Source: Mucor racemosus (Eukaryota; Mucoromycota; Mucoromycetes; Mucorales; Mucoraceae). From it: a stretch of 64,000 bases of DNA. The DNA lies in NCBI GenBank assembly GCA_027405735.1, contig JAPEHQ010000001.1, forward strand, positions 3,348,001 to 3,412,000, written 5' to 3'. A model generated the notes under the pieces. The model was not told the DNA's origin, did no database searches, and saw nothing but the letters and a program-made list of their open reading frames with translations. Shown piece by piece: positions 1 to 11,776 of this stretch. Positions within the stretch are counted from its first letter, which is position 1, and the number at the start of each line of letters is the position of its first letter. A program made the position numbers and the translations under genes.

Positions 1-1143
1 CACCATTTCTAAAATCATGAAATACACGATTACGATGACTTTGTAGCATTCTAGCATGTGAATAAAAGCATGAATAGCCCAATTCTGTAATCTTTTTAGC
101 TAATAATTCAACACGATTTGTTGAATTACAAAAAATAATGGATTGATTGATTTGCAACTACAGATAAAAAAGGATTAAATGTCAAATTTGGTTGTTATGG
201 TAATCTTGGTTTACCTTTGAGAATAATGTATTTAAACAATGAACTTTTTGCTTTTCTTCTACATAAGCATAATATTGTGTAACACCACGAAGAGTTAGTT
301 CATCCATCAAGTTGATTTCATAAGGTTTAACCAAGAAGTTCTCTTTAAATGTTTTTACAATGAGTGGAAAAGTAGCACTAAAAAGCATGATTTGTCTATC
401 TTTTGGGAAATGATGAATGAGTTGTTCGATAATAGGTGTAAATTCTGGAGATAAAAGTTTATCTGCTTCATCCATGACAAATGTAGATGCTTCACTAAAA
501 TCGGCAATACCTTTTGATGCAAGATCAAGAATACGACCAGGCGTACCAACAACCACATGTACAGGCTCGTTTAAGCGCATAATATCATCCTTTAAGGTTG
601 TACCACCTGTCGTAACCATGATTTGAAGACCAAGATGTTTACCTAGATTTTTACAGACTTGAGATGTTTGTAAAGCCAATTCACGAGTTGGAACTAATAA
701 AAGTGCTTGAATTTTGTTCTTTTTATTATTGATTTTTTCCAATGTTGGGATCACGAAAGCAGCAGTTTTTCCTGTGCCATTTTTAGCTCTTGCAAGTATA
801 TCACGACCAGTTAATGCAATCGGTATAGCCTCTTCTTGAATAGGTGATGGTCTTTCAAACCCTGCTTCAAAAATACCCATCAATAATTCTCTTTTAAGAA
901 AGTAATCTTCAAATTCATTTCCTTTTGTTGCTGTTACATCCTAATAATATTGTTATATTTAGAATTCTACCTCCTTAAAAAAAAAATCAATTTATTACCT
1001 CTGTTTGTGGTCTAGCATCTTTAGCTGGGAGTGCAAGTGTCTTTTTCCAATTATCATTTTCATGGCTTTATATTACACATTTAGGTGAATGAAATTGATA
1101 CTATAAAGCTTTTCTTTTACCTTAAATTATTATTTGATGACAT
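1..1143 (-). CDS. DHH1: DHH1/DDX6-type DEAD-box RNA helicase (3' end outside window)
   Basis: Cytoplasmic ATP-dependent RNA helicase of the Dhh1/Rck/p54 group, which in other fungi acts in mRNA decapping, translational repression and P-bodies. Exons on the minus strand: 1121-1143, 999-1065, 215-940 and 1-157 (continues off the window). The frame is open across each junction. Visible motifs in order: Q motif ([10 protein letters not shown]), Walker A (AKNGTGKT), [16 protein letters not shown] and SAT, then the start of the second RecA lobe ([18 protein letters not shown]). The stretch [19 protein letters not shown] before the Q motif is a Dhh1 hallmark. Exon 1 is only 23 nt and its ATG at 1143 gives MSSNNNLSHEND. 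The second half of RecA2 and the C-terminal tail are missing only because the window ends. Confidence 0.95.
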
Positions 1144-1404
1144 TTGTATAAAAGTAATATTTTCACGAGTTTTTTTATATGTGTATTAAGTATAGTTGGC
1201 GTTTTTTCTTGTTGTTGTTGTTGTTTTTTTTTATTGATGATTACTAGTATAAACAAAAGTTTTATTTATTAGAATATAACGAAGAAGAAGAAAGAAAAAG
1301 AGGGGGAGGCAAAAGGTAATAAAATAGAAAAATAGAACTATAGTGTGTACATTTTCATACGGTAAATCGATAATCCGGGTATCTTGTGTGCATTTATGTG
1401 TACA

Positions 1405-3330
1405 CTACAATTTCACTCTGTTAAATATAAAAGTATCAATTGATTGACAATCAATTTGGAGATATCCATAAGGTATGTCACTATCCCAATATTTGAATTC
1501 TCTGTAAGTTCCTCGAATAGAATTCTCTTCGAGATAATCCCAATCCTTGTCTTTCATATTGTAATCTTGTACCTTTAACGATTCAAGAAACTTTAATCTT
1601 CTCATATGACGACTGTGCCCATTCTTGGTTTTTTGGCAATATAAATGATACCACCTTTGACTCAATTGATTTGAGTTTCTTGATAGGTTGTGTTTGGTGC
1701 GGTCAGTAAATTTAAGAGCAACTAATGCTACATCGATACTACTTTTTTCGATATATTGGCTAGGGCGAAGATGCAAATGTTGCACGATCAATGTCTTTAA
1801 ATGTTGATGAGGCAGATTAATGAGGATTCTGTGTGATAACGGATCTCTGTCTTTAACGCAATTGATTAATTCGAGATGATCCAAGTTGGGACAGCAGTCA
1901 GCCAGAACATTCATTGCATCTGTAGTAAAGTGAGTTTGGATCAAACGAACAGCCTTGACATGAGGGCCCTTGTTAAAGTTGTTTTCTTTTGATTTAAATG
2001 TTAAACGAGCCATATTAAGACCTAATGTTTCTAATTGAGGACAATACTGGAGGATAACATCAATATCGCACCCATAATACCAGGAATACGAGAATTTTTC
2101 ACAGTTTAGTTCCAATACAGTCAATTTTGTACATAATCCAATACTTTGCATCACATTCTTAACATCGCCTAAATCACGCCACAATTGAACTTTCAACTTT
2201 TCAGTAATATCAGGATGAGTACATGCCATAAAGGAAGTAAATAAGGTAGAAGCAGTAGTACCAAATAAATTTCTCTCGCTACAAGTATTATCCAGGGAAA
2301 TCAAGCCAGGAGTAACCTTAGATAAATGCTCAAAAAACTTGCTGTCAGCTGAAGATTTCAGTACAGATTCAATTTGACCCAAATTAATGCGTTGTAAAGA
2401 ACCAAGATGAGCAACTTTGAAGAGATTTGATTGAATTGGACCAATATCCATCCATGTCAATGTTTGCTTATACGATGGATCCCAATTAACATTTAAATTC
2501 AAATCTGTCAAATGTGGATACAACTCGGCGATATATCCCATCCAGTGATAATCAGCCAGTCGACCCTCTACGTGTAGTTTACGCATTTGAGGTACAGGAG
2601 CATTGATTGATATCTGTTCAGTGGTCATTAAAAGGGCGATGTCGAATAAGGTTAAAGATTTCAGACAGGGCAATGATGCATGGAGGTTAATTATATCATT
2701 TAAACTGAATCCTGCTCTTTGAGAATCTCGCAATGTCTTTACATTAAGCATGTCTCGGCCGTATAATGTCAGTGTTCTTAACTGAGGTGTAAAATCCAAT
2801 AAACCAAGTAACACAGATCTATTCTTTTCATGGATCTGCAATCTTTGAAGTGGATTTACAATGCCACCCATTAAAGTAAGTTCTTGTAATGATGGCCCAA
2901 ATGATTTGATTAAAGGTAATGTTATATTGTACCGATCTAATGGCGGTAAAGATGTAATCCTATGCCATGAAATACGTTGTCCTGTGACAGTGCGTTGATA
3001 TTTCCATAATTTAGGGTTAAAATAAAGTGATTCCAGCAAAGGAAATAAAAGCGACAGTGATTCTATTTCGTCTCTAGATAATCCAACTTGATCTTGTATA
3101 TATAAATGTCGAACATGAAGACTGATCTCTGCATTTTGTTGAATGCTTGATAAAAGTTGATTGAATTGTCGACGAGTTTTGATACGGATATTTCGATAAA
3201 GAGAAGGCTGGAACGATTTGTACCAGTTATTACATACATTTAAACACTGATAATCTCGATTATCATTAATAAATATATAACTAGCAACCAAATCAAGTAT
3301 TTCACTTGGTAATAAAGATAACGACTTCAT
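1405..3330 (-). CDS. F-box and leucine-rich-repeat-like protein
   Basis: Likely substrate adaptor of an SCF ubiquitin ligase. The N-terminus (LLPSEILDLVASYI, then a conserved W in CNNWYKSFQ) is an F-box of about 45 residues. The rest (about 600 residues) has irregular leucine-rich segments such as LKSLTLFDIALL and LDHLELINC, typical of the large F-box/LRR families of Mucoromycota. Intronless, 641 codons. I chose the ATG at 3330 (MKSLSLLPSE) because it starts directly at the F-box. An in-frame ATG at 3363 would add 11 residues (MPHTLFIYYYI) that look like leader. The substrate cannot be read from the sequence, and no one-to-one ortholog is recognised. Confidence 0.85.
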   Translation of the reverse strand: MKSLSLLPSEILDLVASYIFINDNRDYQCLNVCNNWYKSFQPSLYRNIRIKTRRQFNQLLSSIQQNAEISLHVRHLYIQDQVGLSRDEIESLSLLFPLLESLYFNPKLWKYQRTVTGQRISWHRITSLPPLDRYNITLPLIKSFGPSLQELTLMGGIVNPLQRLQIHEKNRSVLLGLLDFTPQLRTLTLYGRDMLNVKTLRDSQRAGFSLNDIINLHASLPCLKSLTLFDIALLMTTEQISINAPVPQMRKLHVEGRLADYHWMGYIAELYPHLTDLNLNVNWDPSYKQTLTWMDIGPIQSNLFKVAHLGSLQRINLGQIESVLKSSADSKFFEHLSKVTPGLISLDNTCSERNLFGTTASTLFTSFMACTHPDITEKLKVQLWRDLGDVKNVMQSIGLCTKLTVLELNCEKFSYSWYYGCDIDVILQYCPQLETLGLNMARLTFKSKENNFNKGPHVKAVRLIQTHFTTDAMNVLADCCPNLDHLELINCVKDRDPLSHRILINLPHQHLKTLIVQHLHLRPSQYIEKSSIDVALVALKFTDRTKHNLSRNSNQLSQRWYHLYCQKTKNGHSRHMRRLKFLESLKVQDYNMKDKDWDYLEENSIRGTYREFKYWDSDIPYGYLQIDCQSIDTFIFNRVKL

Positions 3331-3744
3331 GATATAATAATAAATGAAGAGAGTGTGGGGCAAGAAAACCAGAAAAAGTGTCTTGCGCTTTTGTATTGCT
3401 AGGCATCTCCTCTTGAAAAATGGAAAGAAAAATAAAAAAAGAAGGTTTCTGTATGTTCTACATGCTGTTCAAATAGGCCTAAAATCTATCTCAGTTTGTA
3501 TGAGAACTGATGATAAAACACAATAACCATGTAAAAGCTTTCGCCTTTTATAATCTATGATAAAAAATACCCGGATATTCCGATAAATTTCCTGCATAGA
3601 CATTTCCTTCATATCATGTATCAAACAAAAGCAGGAAAAGCTTATTTCGTTGTTAATCGCCGTTTTAATACTCTCATTTTTTTAGAGGAAAAAGAACCTG
3701 AAAAACAGAGGAACTGATTGCAAAACGTAAATTCGAAAATTAAA
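3331..3744. other. Intergenic, upstream of the F-box gene
   Basis: AT-rich spacer between the F-box start codon and repeat A1. A short plus-strand ORF here (3344-3526) has no protein-like composition and I take it as chance. No RNA gene or clear promoter element seen. Confidence 0.5.
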
Positions 3745-4960
3745 GTATTAATTTTTTGTATCTAAAAGATAGATCTAGCCGACAACTATTCTGCATTTTT
3801 TGTTTCAGCAAAAAATATTGATTTTTTGTAGAGAAAATCAAAATAATAGTTCACTTTACAGCTTATAGTCTGTGTTGACTGAGTCCCAAAATCAATTTGT
3901 AAAATCGATCAGAAATGGTAAAAAAAAACAAAATTTTTCAATAGTTCATAAACTATAAAGTAAACTGAATTAGCATATTAAATGTTTTTTGTACAGTTTC
4001 AAATTCTGCATTCATCTAAACAAAATTTGAATAAACGTTCCACATTAAATTTTGTGTAAAATGCAATTGAAATTTTGGAGGTTTTTTTAATATACACATT
4101 AATTTTTATAAACATAATTAACATATAAGTAATTGGAATGATGCGCAAAAAAGTTATCTATCCATCGAGCTATTGATGAACCTTTTAACTGCATTTTTCG
4201 TAGAGAAAACAAGATTTTTATCAATTTTTTTTCAAATTCAGAATTTTGGATAAGGGTATACAAGGGGAAAATTGAAGCTAGAAACGAAGGTGTCTCTTTG
4301 TACACATTTTTGAGGATATCTCTACGAAAAATTAATATTTTAAAGAAAACTAAATTGGGTCCGGTAGAGCTCAACAAATCCAATGACATGAATGTAAAAA
4401 AAACACTGATCAATTTATTGAACATTTTGAAATTTACTACAAAAATATCAAAAAAATGAAAAAAAAATAAAAGTGCTCAGAATTTTTTTATATTAAAATA
4501 TGTTATAGAGCACTTTGAAACAAGTAAGTTTTATTATTAAAAAGTGTTAGTGTAACTTAATTTTTGGTAGAGATATGAAGCCTCAAAGATTTTGATTTCT
4601 ATCAGTAAAACACCTGTGAAAATCTGAAACATTAGCACTAGAAAAGTTGTACCAACTGCAAAAAATAGGATATTTTTGGATACTTGTTTTTGAATTAAAA
4701 TAGAACATTTCAGGTACATTTACATATTTTTTTTTCTTGGTGTTATTTAGTGAGAAAAAAAGTTGAGCAAGAATGAAAACTTGGACCTAGTTTTTGGGAA
4801 AAAAGCAACGAATTTCTCTTGTTTTGGAGTCTTTCGTAAGATACGAATTAATTCAGGAACAGGCGACATATTGCGTTTTGCATTTTGTGTTTTTCAAGTA
4901 GTTCGAAGTCGAATAAAAATTGCTATGGATTTTGTTGGCGTACTATGAACAAAAGTAAAT
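3745..4960 (-). repeat. Dispersed repeat family A, copy 1 (inverted)
   Basis: Reverse-complement copy of a roughly 1.2-kb non-coding repeat also seen at 20159, 23519, 35149, 50645 and 59056. Landmarks in order on the minus strand: GAGATATGAAGCCTCAAAG is read on plus near 4573, the segment around a locally conserved CCCTTGTATACC near 4255-4270, and TGTACACATTTTTGAGGATA near 4300. The 5' part of the repeat (beyond about 4960) is diverged or missing. No long ORF, so not an autonomous element as it stands. Confidence 0.75.
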
Positions 4961-5426
4961 CAGGAAAACAAAAAAGTTCAAAATTGAATTTACGGTTTTC
5001 AACGCAGTTTTGCCAATAACAATCCTACTGCTTACTGCACCTTTCAAATATGTAGTTTTTGATTTAAAAGAATGCATAAATACTTTGTGAGACAGTATAC
5101 TATATATTGGATTGTAATGAACTCAAATATTAGGAGATAAAAGTCGATTTTCACTTTCAACGCCCAATCTTTATATGAAGCCAACAACATCCATATAAGA
5201 CCCAGGATCTGTAAAACATCATGAAATTCATGTAAATTCCATTTAATTTTGAAGGACAGCCCAACACCTATGAACATTGATTGGGAGATGAGCTATTTTG
5301 AAACCATCTTTACATTCATATACAAAATGTAAGAATTAAATTAATTTCTTTTCTTTTTTCTTTTCACTTTTCACTTTTTAATTAATATTTTTTTTTCCCT
5401 CATAGTAATTGTGCTTTATAATAATA
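4961..5426. other. Intergenic, NAD kinase promoter region
   Basis: Low-complexity AT-rich DNA leading to the NAD kinase start. A pyrimidine-rich run (about 5343-5400: repeats of TTTTC and CACTTTT) lies just upstream of the ATG, as is common in fungal promoters. No other feature seen. Confidence 0.4.
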
Positions 5427-7289
5427 ATGCGGCCAGATAGCAGTTCAGGTGGTACGAAAAGAGAAGCTGATTCGGAATCTAGTAATTCTCCCAATAAAAA
5501 GCAAGGTATGCAAATTTTCACATTAAGTGAAGCAAATATGTTGATGCTCATGATTATTACAAAATAGCTTTATCTCGCAATATGGATACTTGGGACCCTG
5601 AAAAGAATACAGTTCTGGTTATTACTAAAGCAAAGGATAATAAATTAGTAGCCTTTACGCGTCAGTTAGCAGAATGGCTCATATTCACACCTCAGTTTGG
5701 AAAAAAGAATCCTTTCATAGTGTAAATCGTTCTTGATTTTGTTCTTTTTCTCGGTACTAAGACATTTTCCTATATTCTAGTTATGTGGATGCACATTTGT
5801 TAAATTCCAAACGCTTTGGATATAATAAGCTAGTTGAAAAGGATCCTGTCTATGGCACAAATCTCAAATTTTGGACTCCAAAGCTTTGTTACAAACAACC
5901 TGAATTGTTCAATCTCATTATTACGGTAAAAAAAAAAAAAAAAAAAAGAAGAGATATCATCACAAATAGAATAATGCATTTATTAAAATGACAATAGCTC
6001 GGTGGCGATGGTACTATTCTCTTTACTTCAACCTTGTTTCAAACTACTGTACCTCCAATCATGCCATTTCACTTGGGTTCATTGGGATTCTTGGCACCAT
6101 TCCTTTTTACTACCTACAAAGATGAACTTACCAACTTGTTTAAAGGACATTTAAAGAATACAAATCGTATGCGTTTAAGCTGTACAGTATATCGATATAG
6201 ACAAGACCCATATTGTTTAATGCGTGCTAAAAGAGGATCACAAAGCGATACTGTGTGGACCCAATCTGTGCCTGCAGATGATCCTAATGAAGCTTCATTG
6301 GCTAATGATCAAAACAAGTGGGAAATGATGGAAACAGCATTTATGAAAAAGGCATTTGAAAGAGAATCGAAAAGGGACAAGGGTATTATAGATTTAAGAG
6401 ACGAAAAAGTTATGTGCTATTCAACTGTGCCTAACCAAACTTTTCATATTTTGAATGAAATCGTTGTGGATCGTGGACCAAGTTCCAACATTTCTATGCT
6501 TGAATTATTCGGTGATGAGCGCCATCTCACAACTGTACAAGCAGATGGCTTATGCATCGCTACAGCTACTGGATCAACTGCTTACTCGGTACCTTTTTTT
6601 TTTTACATATCAAATGGAAGTATGTGTTAAACTTTTTTTTATTTAGCTTTCAGCAAGTGGATCTCTCACTCATCCTGATATGCAATGTACACTTGTTACC
6701 CCAATTTGTCCTCATACACTTAGTTTTAGACCAATGCTCTTGCCAAGTCAGATGGTAATCCGCATTGTTGTTCCTTTCGGTTCGAGACATTCTGCATATT
6801 GTAGCTTTGATGGAAGAAATAGAATAGAATTGAAGCGTAAGTAACAACTGTAACGTTACTTGTTGGCTTTTGTTGATAGTATTTGTAGAAGGTGATCATG
6901 TTAAAATTACAATGTCCCCTTATCCTGTGAAAACTTTCTGTTCTTGTGATTCAAGTAATGATTGGTTTTCTTCTGTGCAATCATGTCTTCAATGGAACAA
7001 CCGTCAACGTCAAAAGTCATTTGTTGTTGTAGAAGGTGATGATGACAAACCTGCCGAGGAAAAACCAGATTCAGATAGCTTGTTTGCTTGCTTTCGATCC
7101 AAGGAAAATAGAAATAGTAAAGATGTACCAGTTGTTCCTGGCACTAGCGCCAGTAGTAATGAAGGGGAAGATTTATATTCTGATGATACAGATGATTTCG
7201 ATTTGATACCTTGGACTGATGACGAATTGAGTAGAGATGCATTCAATATTTTCAAATCTTCGTCCAGCGAAAATAAATCTAAAATTTAA
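5427..7289 (+). CDS. NAD(+)/NADH kinase (ATP-NAD kinase)
   Basis: Phosphorylates NAD(H) at the 2' position of the adenosine ribose to make NADP(H). Six exons: 5427-5505, 5568-5721, 5781-5925, 5998-6588, 6647-6836 and 6880-7289, joining in frame to 522 residues. The family's signature GGDGT is created across the exon 3/4 junction (ITLGGDGTILF). Downstream lie PPIMPFHLGSLGFL and the second conserved block ATGSTAYSLSASGSL, which spans the exon 4/5 junction. The N-terminus is a short Ser-rich segment with no mitochondrial presequence visible, suggesting a cytosolic UTR1-like enzyme. The acidic C-terminal tail (SDDTDDFDLIPWTDDEL) is extra to the catalytic fold. Intron 3 carries an A(18) run. Confidence 0.93.
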
Positions 7290-7584
7290 TAATAAATTGG
7301 ATGATAAATTGTTGATATGAAGTTAACTCAAACTTTGGATTTTTTATAAATATTAACAAAAAAAATTACAAAAGATCCAGTAGCATCTAATAATCCTTTT
7401 TGATTAATAGATACTATTAAAAACTTGCCCTTGAAGCCTTCAAAAAACTCTATAAGGAGTAGTAGTACTGTGAAGTTTTATGGTTTTCATTATCATATAT
7501 CGTCACAAACGCGTGAAAACTTGGACAGATTTAATGGTGAATCCAATTCCGCGTACTATATACTTTCCTTTTTGCTAAGCAATC

Positions 7585-9104
7585 ATGACAGACTATAATG
7601 AGTATTTAAACATTACAGTACTTCAAGAAAACAAGCCTGTAAGTTGACAAATATGCTTCTGCTTGATAAAATTCTGATTATGATTTAGGTTACATATAAA
7701 TCTTTAGCAAGAGCTGTAGGTATTCACGTTAATAAAGCCAAGCAGTAAGTACATCATTACTATAATTAGATGTTTTACTAATCTCGAAATCAAGAGCTTT
7801 ATATGAGTTTTCAGAATCTCAATCAAATGTTCGAGCTGTCTATTGTATCACTGGTACTTTATTTAAAAGCAATCAATTTAGCATTCAATTAGTAAAAGAT
7901 GCTGAATTGGATGGTAAGATACAAAAGCTATCGCTCATATACTATTGATAATAATCTTTGATATTTAGAGGCAAAGAAGGGATATAAAGAAATATCTGGT
8001 GTTCATGTCTATAGCATTACATCGTTTGATCCTGATGATTTCTCCATTTTTTATAATGCATGCAGAGATGCTCCCAAACTTGCGATTGAAGATCGAGTTA
8101 GATGTGGTATTTTGAAAAACTCGAATGTTATCTTACGAAACACTACATCAACAAATCGCCCAACAGCTACAGAAACCAAGAGCTCAACTATTTCTAATAC
8201 TAAACCTTTGACATCTAATACGACAACTAAATCTACTGCGTCTTCAAATCCTTTCAATAGTAAAACTAAATCTATTGCTTCTACTCTTGTCGATAACAAA
8301 ACCAAAGCTACTGCTATTTCATCAAAAGCATCTTCTGCTACATCTACTACAGCTAAAAGAAAGGGTACATTAAATTTTGGGCCTGCTACAACCAAAAAAC
8401 AAGCAGTTACCTCATCAGTTAAGGCCCAAGAACCCATCTCAAAGCCAGTTGCTAAAACATTTATCAATAAAATGAAACCCAAGAACGAACATGGTAAGCA
8501 AAATCATATAATTATATTCAGAAGCAAAAACCAATAACAAATAAAGATGATATAGAGACTCGGATGGCCAAGACTTCAATCAAGGCCTCTGATATTTTCT
8601 CTGATGATGAAGAAGAAGAAGAAGACGTCGAGGAAGAAGATCAAATAAAGGAACCTCAGCCAGTAGAAGATTTGGATATAGAAGAAGAGGATGTTGATAT
8701 GGACATGGATCAAGATATAGAAGAAAATGAAATTGAAAAAGAAGAACCTCCAGCTGTTTCATTGCCATCCCTTCCACCAGGAAAAGCAAGAAGAAAGGTA
8801 CTCAAGAAGAAAACTACAAAGAATAATCGTGGTTTCCTTGGTAAGTTTTCTAATGCAATGCGTCTTTAAAATCTAATAATTCTCATGAATAAAAATAGTG
8901 ACAGAAGAGGTTTGGGAATGGGAAACTGTAGATGAAGAGGAAATTAAATCAACTACACTAACATCTACAACAGCAACAACAACAGCAACAGCAAAGCCTT
9001 CCACAGCACAACAAAATACAAAAAAGACAAATAGTAAATCAGTTAAAAATGCTAAAAAACCCACTGGTCAATCTAATTTGTTTAGTTTCTTTAAAAAAGC
9101 TTAA
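7585..9104 (+). CDS. DNA polymerase delta subunit 3 (Pol32/Cdc27/POLD3)
   Basis: Non-catalytic subunit of the replicative DNA polymerase delta, which bridges the polymerase to PCNA. Exons 7585-7638, 7689-7744, 7795-7913, 7969-8493, 8556-8840 and 8899-9104. The N-terminus (YLNITVLQENKPVTYKSLA, VHVNKAKQALYEF with the family's AKQ..LYEF block) is the winged-helix part that binds the small B subunit. The middle is Ser/Thr/Lys-rich and then very acidic (residues EEEEEDVEEED). The last residues, QSNLFSFFKKA, are a textbook PCNA-interacting box (QxxLxxFF) at the extreme C-terminus, as in other Cdc27 proteins. The 8494-8555 intron was chosen because it is the only GT-AG pair there that keeps both flanks in frame. 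Its stop lies 27 bp from the stop of the converging HDAC gene. Confidence 0.88.
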
Positions 9105-9131
9105 AAATAAAAAAAAAGGAAAGGAAAAAAT

Positions 9132-11525
9132 CTAAAACTGCTCAGAAATGCATTTCCAGTGATGTCGTTGAAACTTTTTCACAGTTTCGATAGTTTGTAT
9201 ACAGTGCTTCTGAGGGACTAGTGTAGATTGAATAGGTTCAGGTGCTTCACCCAGCAATACATTCATACATGCAAGGGCTGAAATAGCAATAGAATTCAAA
9301 TCATATCCTCCCTCTAGCGCGATTGCCAATTTGCCATTTGCAATACTTTTCAACAAATGTGTCATTTGTCCATATCCTGCCGGTGTTACTTTACACTTAC
9401 CAATTGGATCATTAATGGCAGCATCAAATCCAGCAGATACTAAATAAACCAGTACAGTTTAGCAATAGATTCATATTATAATGTTTAGAAACAACACATA
9501 CCAATAACAATATCAGGGTTAAATTCCATGGCAATTGGTAAAACAATCTCACGAAATGCATAAATATAATCTGCATCTGTCATTCCAGCGCAAGGCCAAG
9601 GTATATTTACAGTTTTTCCGAGTCCTTTACCATGGCCAGTATATGAAGCGCACCCCTTTAAATCGCTAGGATAGAATGACCCATCTTCAAATCGATGTAA
9701 TGAAATGTATAATACATTTGGATCATCGGAAAAGATGCTTTGAGTACCATTTCCGAAATGAATATCCCTGAAATTTCTCGAAATTTAATTTTCTTTTTCG
9801 TTGCAAGAAAATTTTAATATACATACCAATCTACAATGAGCGTTTTCTTGACATTCAAGCGCTTCATACAGTATCTTGTAGCAATAGCTACATTATTAAA
9901 CAAACAAAAGCCCATGGGTACATCTGATTCAGCATGATGGCCAGGAGGTCGAATAATAGCAAAGGCATTTTTGATTTCATTTTTTACAACAGCTTCAATC
10001 AAATTACACAAACTTCCTACAGCATAAAGCCCACTTTCGAAAGAATTAGAATTCAAATAAATAGAATCATAATCCTTTTCCATATTCATGTAGTCAAATC
10101 GACTTTTCAAATCTGTAAAATGACCATGTTAAACAAGATATCAAAAATGATAGAATTGTCAAAAAATGTACCTGATGTATTTCTTAATGTTCTGTAATGA
10201 GTGATATTATGTACAAGTAAAACTTCTTCTTTAGTTGCTCTTCTACTTTTGATGCGTTTACACTCTGATAGTAATCCATGGCGTTCCATTATATTAAAGA
10301 TTTTAAAAATACGACGAGGATCTTCTGGGTGAATTTCTGTATCATCAGGAGTAGCATGATAAGACATGGCAGTATCGTAAACAAAGCCAGTTTTAAGTTG
10401 TCTGCGAGGTCGAGGTAAATTAGATAGTTTGTTATGCTGGACTACAACACCTGATGAACTATCATTATTTCTAAATGCATTCGAAAAGCCAACTGCATCT
10501 ATTTCACTTTCATCGTCTGCTGAAGATAGATAATCAACTGCAAATTGAGTAGGATCAACAGAATTTGCGATATCGTTATATGTAGTAACTCTACTTCTAC
10601 TTTCGCGAACAGGAAGCTTTCTCATTGCAGCAGCTGTCTGTAAAAATTGGTTTTGAGCATTTATATCAAGCGGTTTTTGGATATCTTGCATGTTATTTAC
10701 AATTTGGTCAAACGATGATTTGGTTTGTTGATGACCTGGTTGTGGTCGCGACTGCTGCAACATTAGTTGTGGTTGTGGTTGTGGTTGTGATTGTAGCTGT
10801 GGTTGAGGTTGAGGTTGAGGTTGAGGTTTTGGTTGCTGTGAAGCAAGTGAATATCCTATTTTTTGTTTTGGAGTGGGGTCTTCTACATCCGAGTCAGAAT
10901 CCAGCTCATCAATCTCTTCCTTTTCCAGCTCATCATCATCAGTCATTGCAAAGCTAAGATTTGATTGTGGTTCGTTCGATGCAGTTTCCATGTCTTGGTT
11001 CTTATCGCTTTTAGTTTCGTCATCACTACTTTCGACTTGATCAACGATGACGGGTGCCGTCTTCTTGATCGAAATCAAAACTTTGGGTCCGTCAGTGGAA
11101 CTACCATTGCGTTGTACATCTGCAACTTTTGGTGTCTTTACAGCACCTGAACTTACGACATTTGGTAAAGGTGATTGGACAGGTGTCTGATTAGGTCCTT
11201 CTGCAGGTTGCTTGGGAACGGAAGGCGATTGTTTAGAAATAGTGAAACCCAAACTTCTTAAATCCTGGCTTGCAGGGGCAGAACTAGTAGATGATTGTGC
11301 TTTGGGTTTAGGCTTAAATGATGGAGCAGGATCATCATTTTCTTCATCAGAGGATAAAACAATTGTCTCAATCTGAGAATTAGGGGATGCTCCATTGGAT
11401 TTGTTCTTGATAAGAGAGTGATTTTGAATAGCATTTTGAGGGAATCGGATCAAACGAAATTGATTGATATCGCTTTTAGGCTTTTTGTGGACAGAATTTC
11501 CTTCTTTTTCACTCGCTCGTTTCAT
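9132..11525 (-). CDS. Class II histone deacetylase (Hda1/Clr3-like)
   Basis: Zinc-dependent lysine deacetylase expected to act on nucleosomal histones. Exons 10172-11525, 9827-10112, 9502-9767 and 9132-9442, 738 residues. Zinc and charge-relay positions are all present: RPPGHHAE, VDWDIHFGNGTQ (its W codon spans an intron), VSAGFDAA and EGGYDL. TGFVYD followed by a conserved H-P motif marks the domain start at about residue 390. The long N-terminal extension has a basic patch, Pro/Gln repeats and two acidic-flanked hydrophobic stretches (ETIVLSSDEE, PVIVDQVESSDDE) that resemble SUMO-interacting motifs. The protein stops soon after the catalytic domain, so the Arb2-type C-terminal domain of yeast Hda1/Clr3 is absent. 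An in-frame ATG at 11621 would add 32 residues. I prefer 11525 (MKRASEKEGN). Confidence 0.9.
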
Positions 11526-11776
11526 AGAATTGGGTATGTTTTCCTGGAATTTACCTTTGTTAATTTCTTTTTGAGAAAAGATGAACACGCTCTCAACATT
11601 TAGGCGCCTCGAATGTATCAATATTTCGTGTTTGTAGTTAGGCTTTTATGTGACAGGTAATACTATTTGAAAAAGGGTTGGAAACGAACCTAATGTTTAG
11701 TACAAAAAAGCATTACAATGAAAGGAAGCATTTGCACTCTTTTTTCTTTCAATTCATTTTTATTTTAAAAATAACG
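11526..11776. promoter_or_regulatory. Divergent promoter between HDAC and NMA111
   Basis: Only about 250 bp separate the head-to-head start codons of the histone deacetylase (minus) and the HtrA-like protease (plus), so both promoters must lie here. A pyrimidine-rich tract (about 11740-11765) precedes the protease ATG. No specific factor site is claimed. Confidence 0.5.

Noticed and set aside
3344..3526. 60-residue basic plus-strand ORF upstream of the F-box gene
   Set aside because: Overlaps the F-box leader and has no protein-like features (Lys/Arg run from A-rich DNA).
8051..8482. 143-residue minus-strand ORF of Val/Leu/Ala
   Set aside because: Antisense of the Lys/Ser/Thr-rich linker of POLD3.
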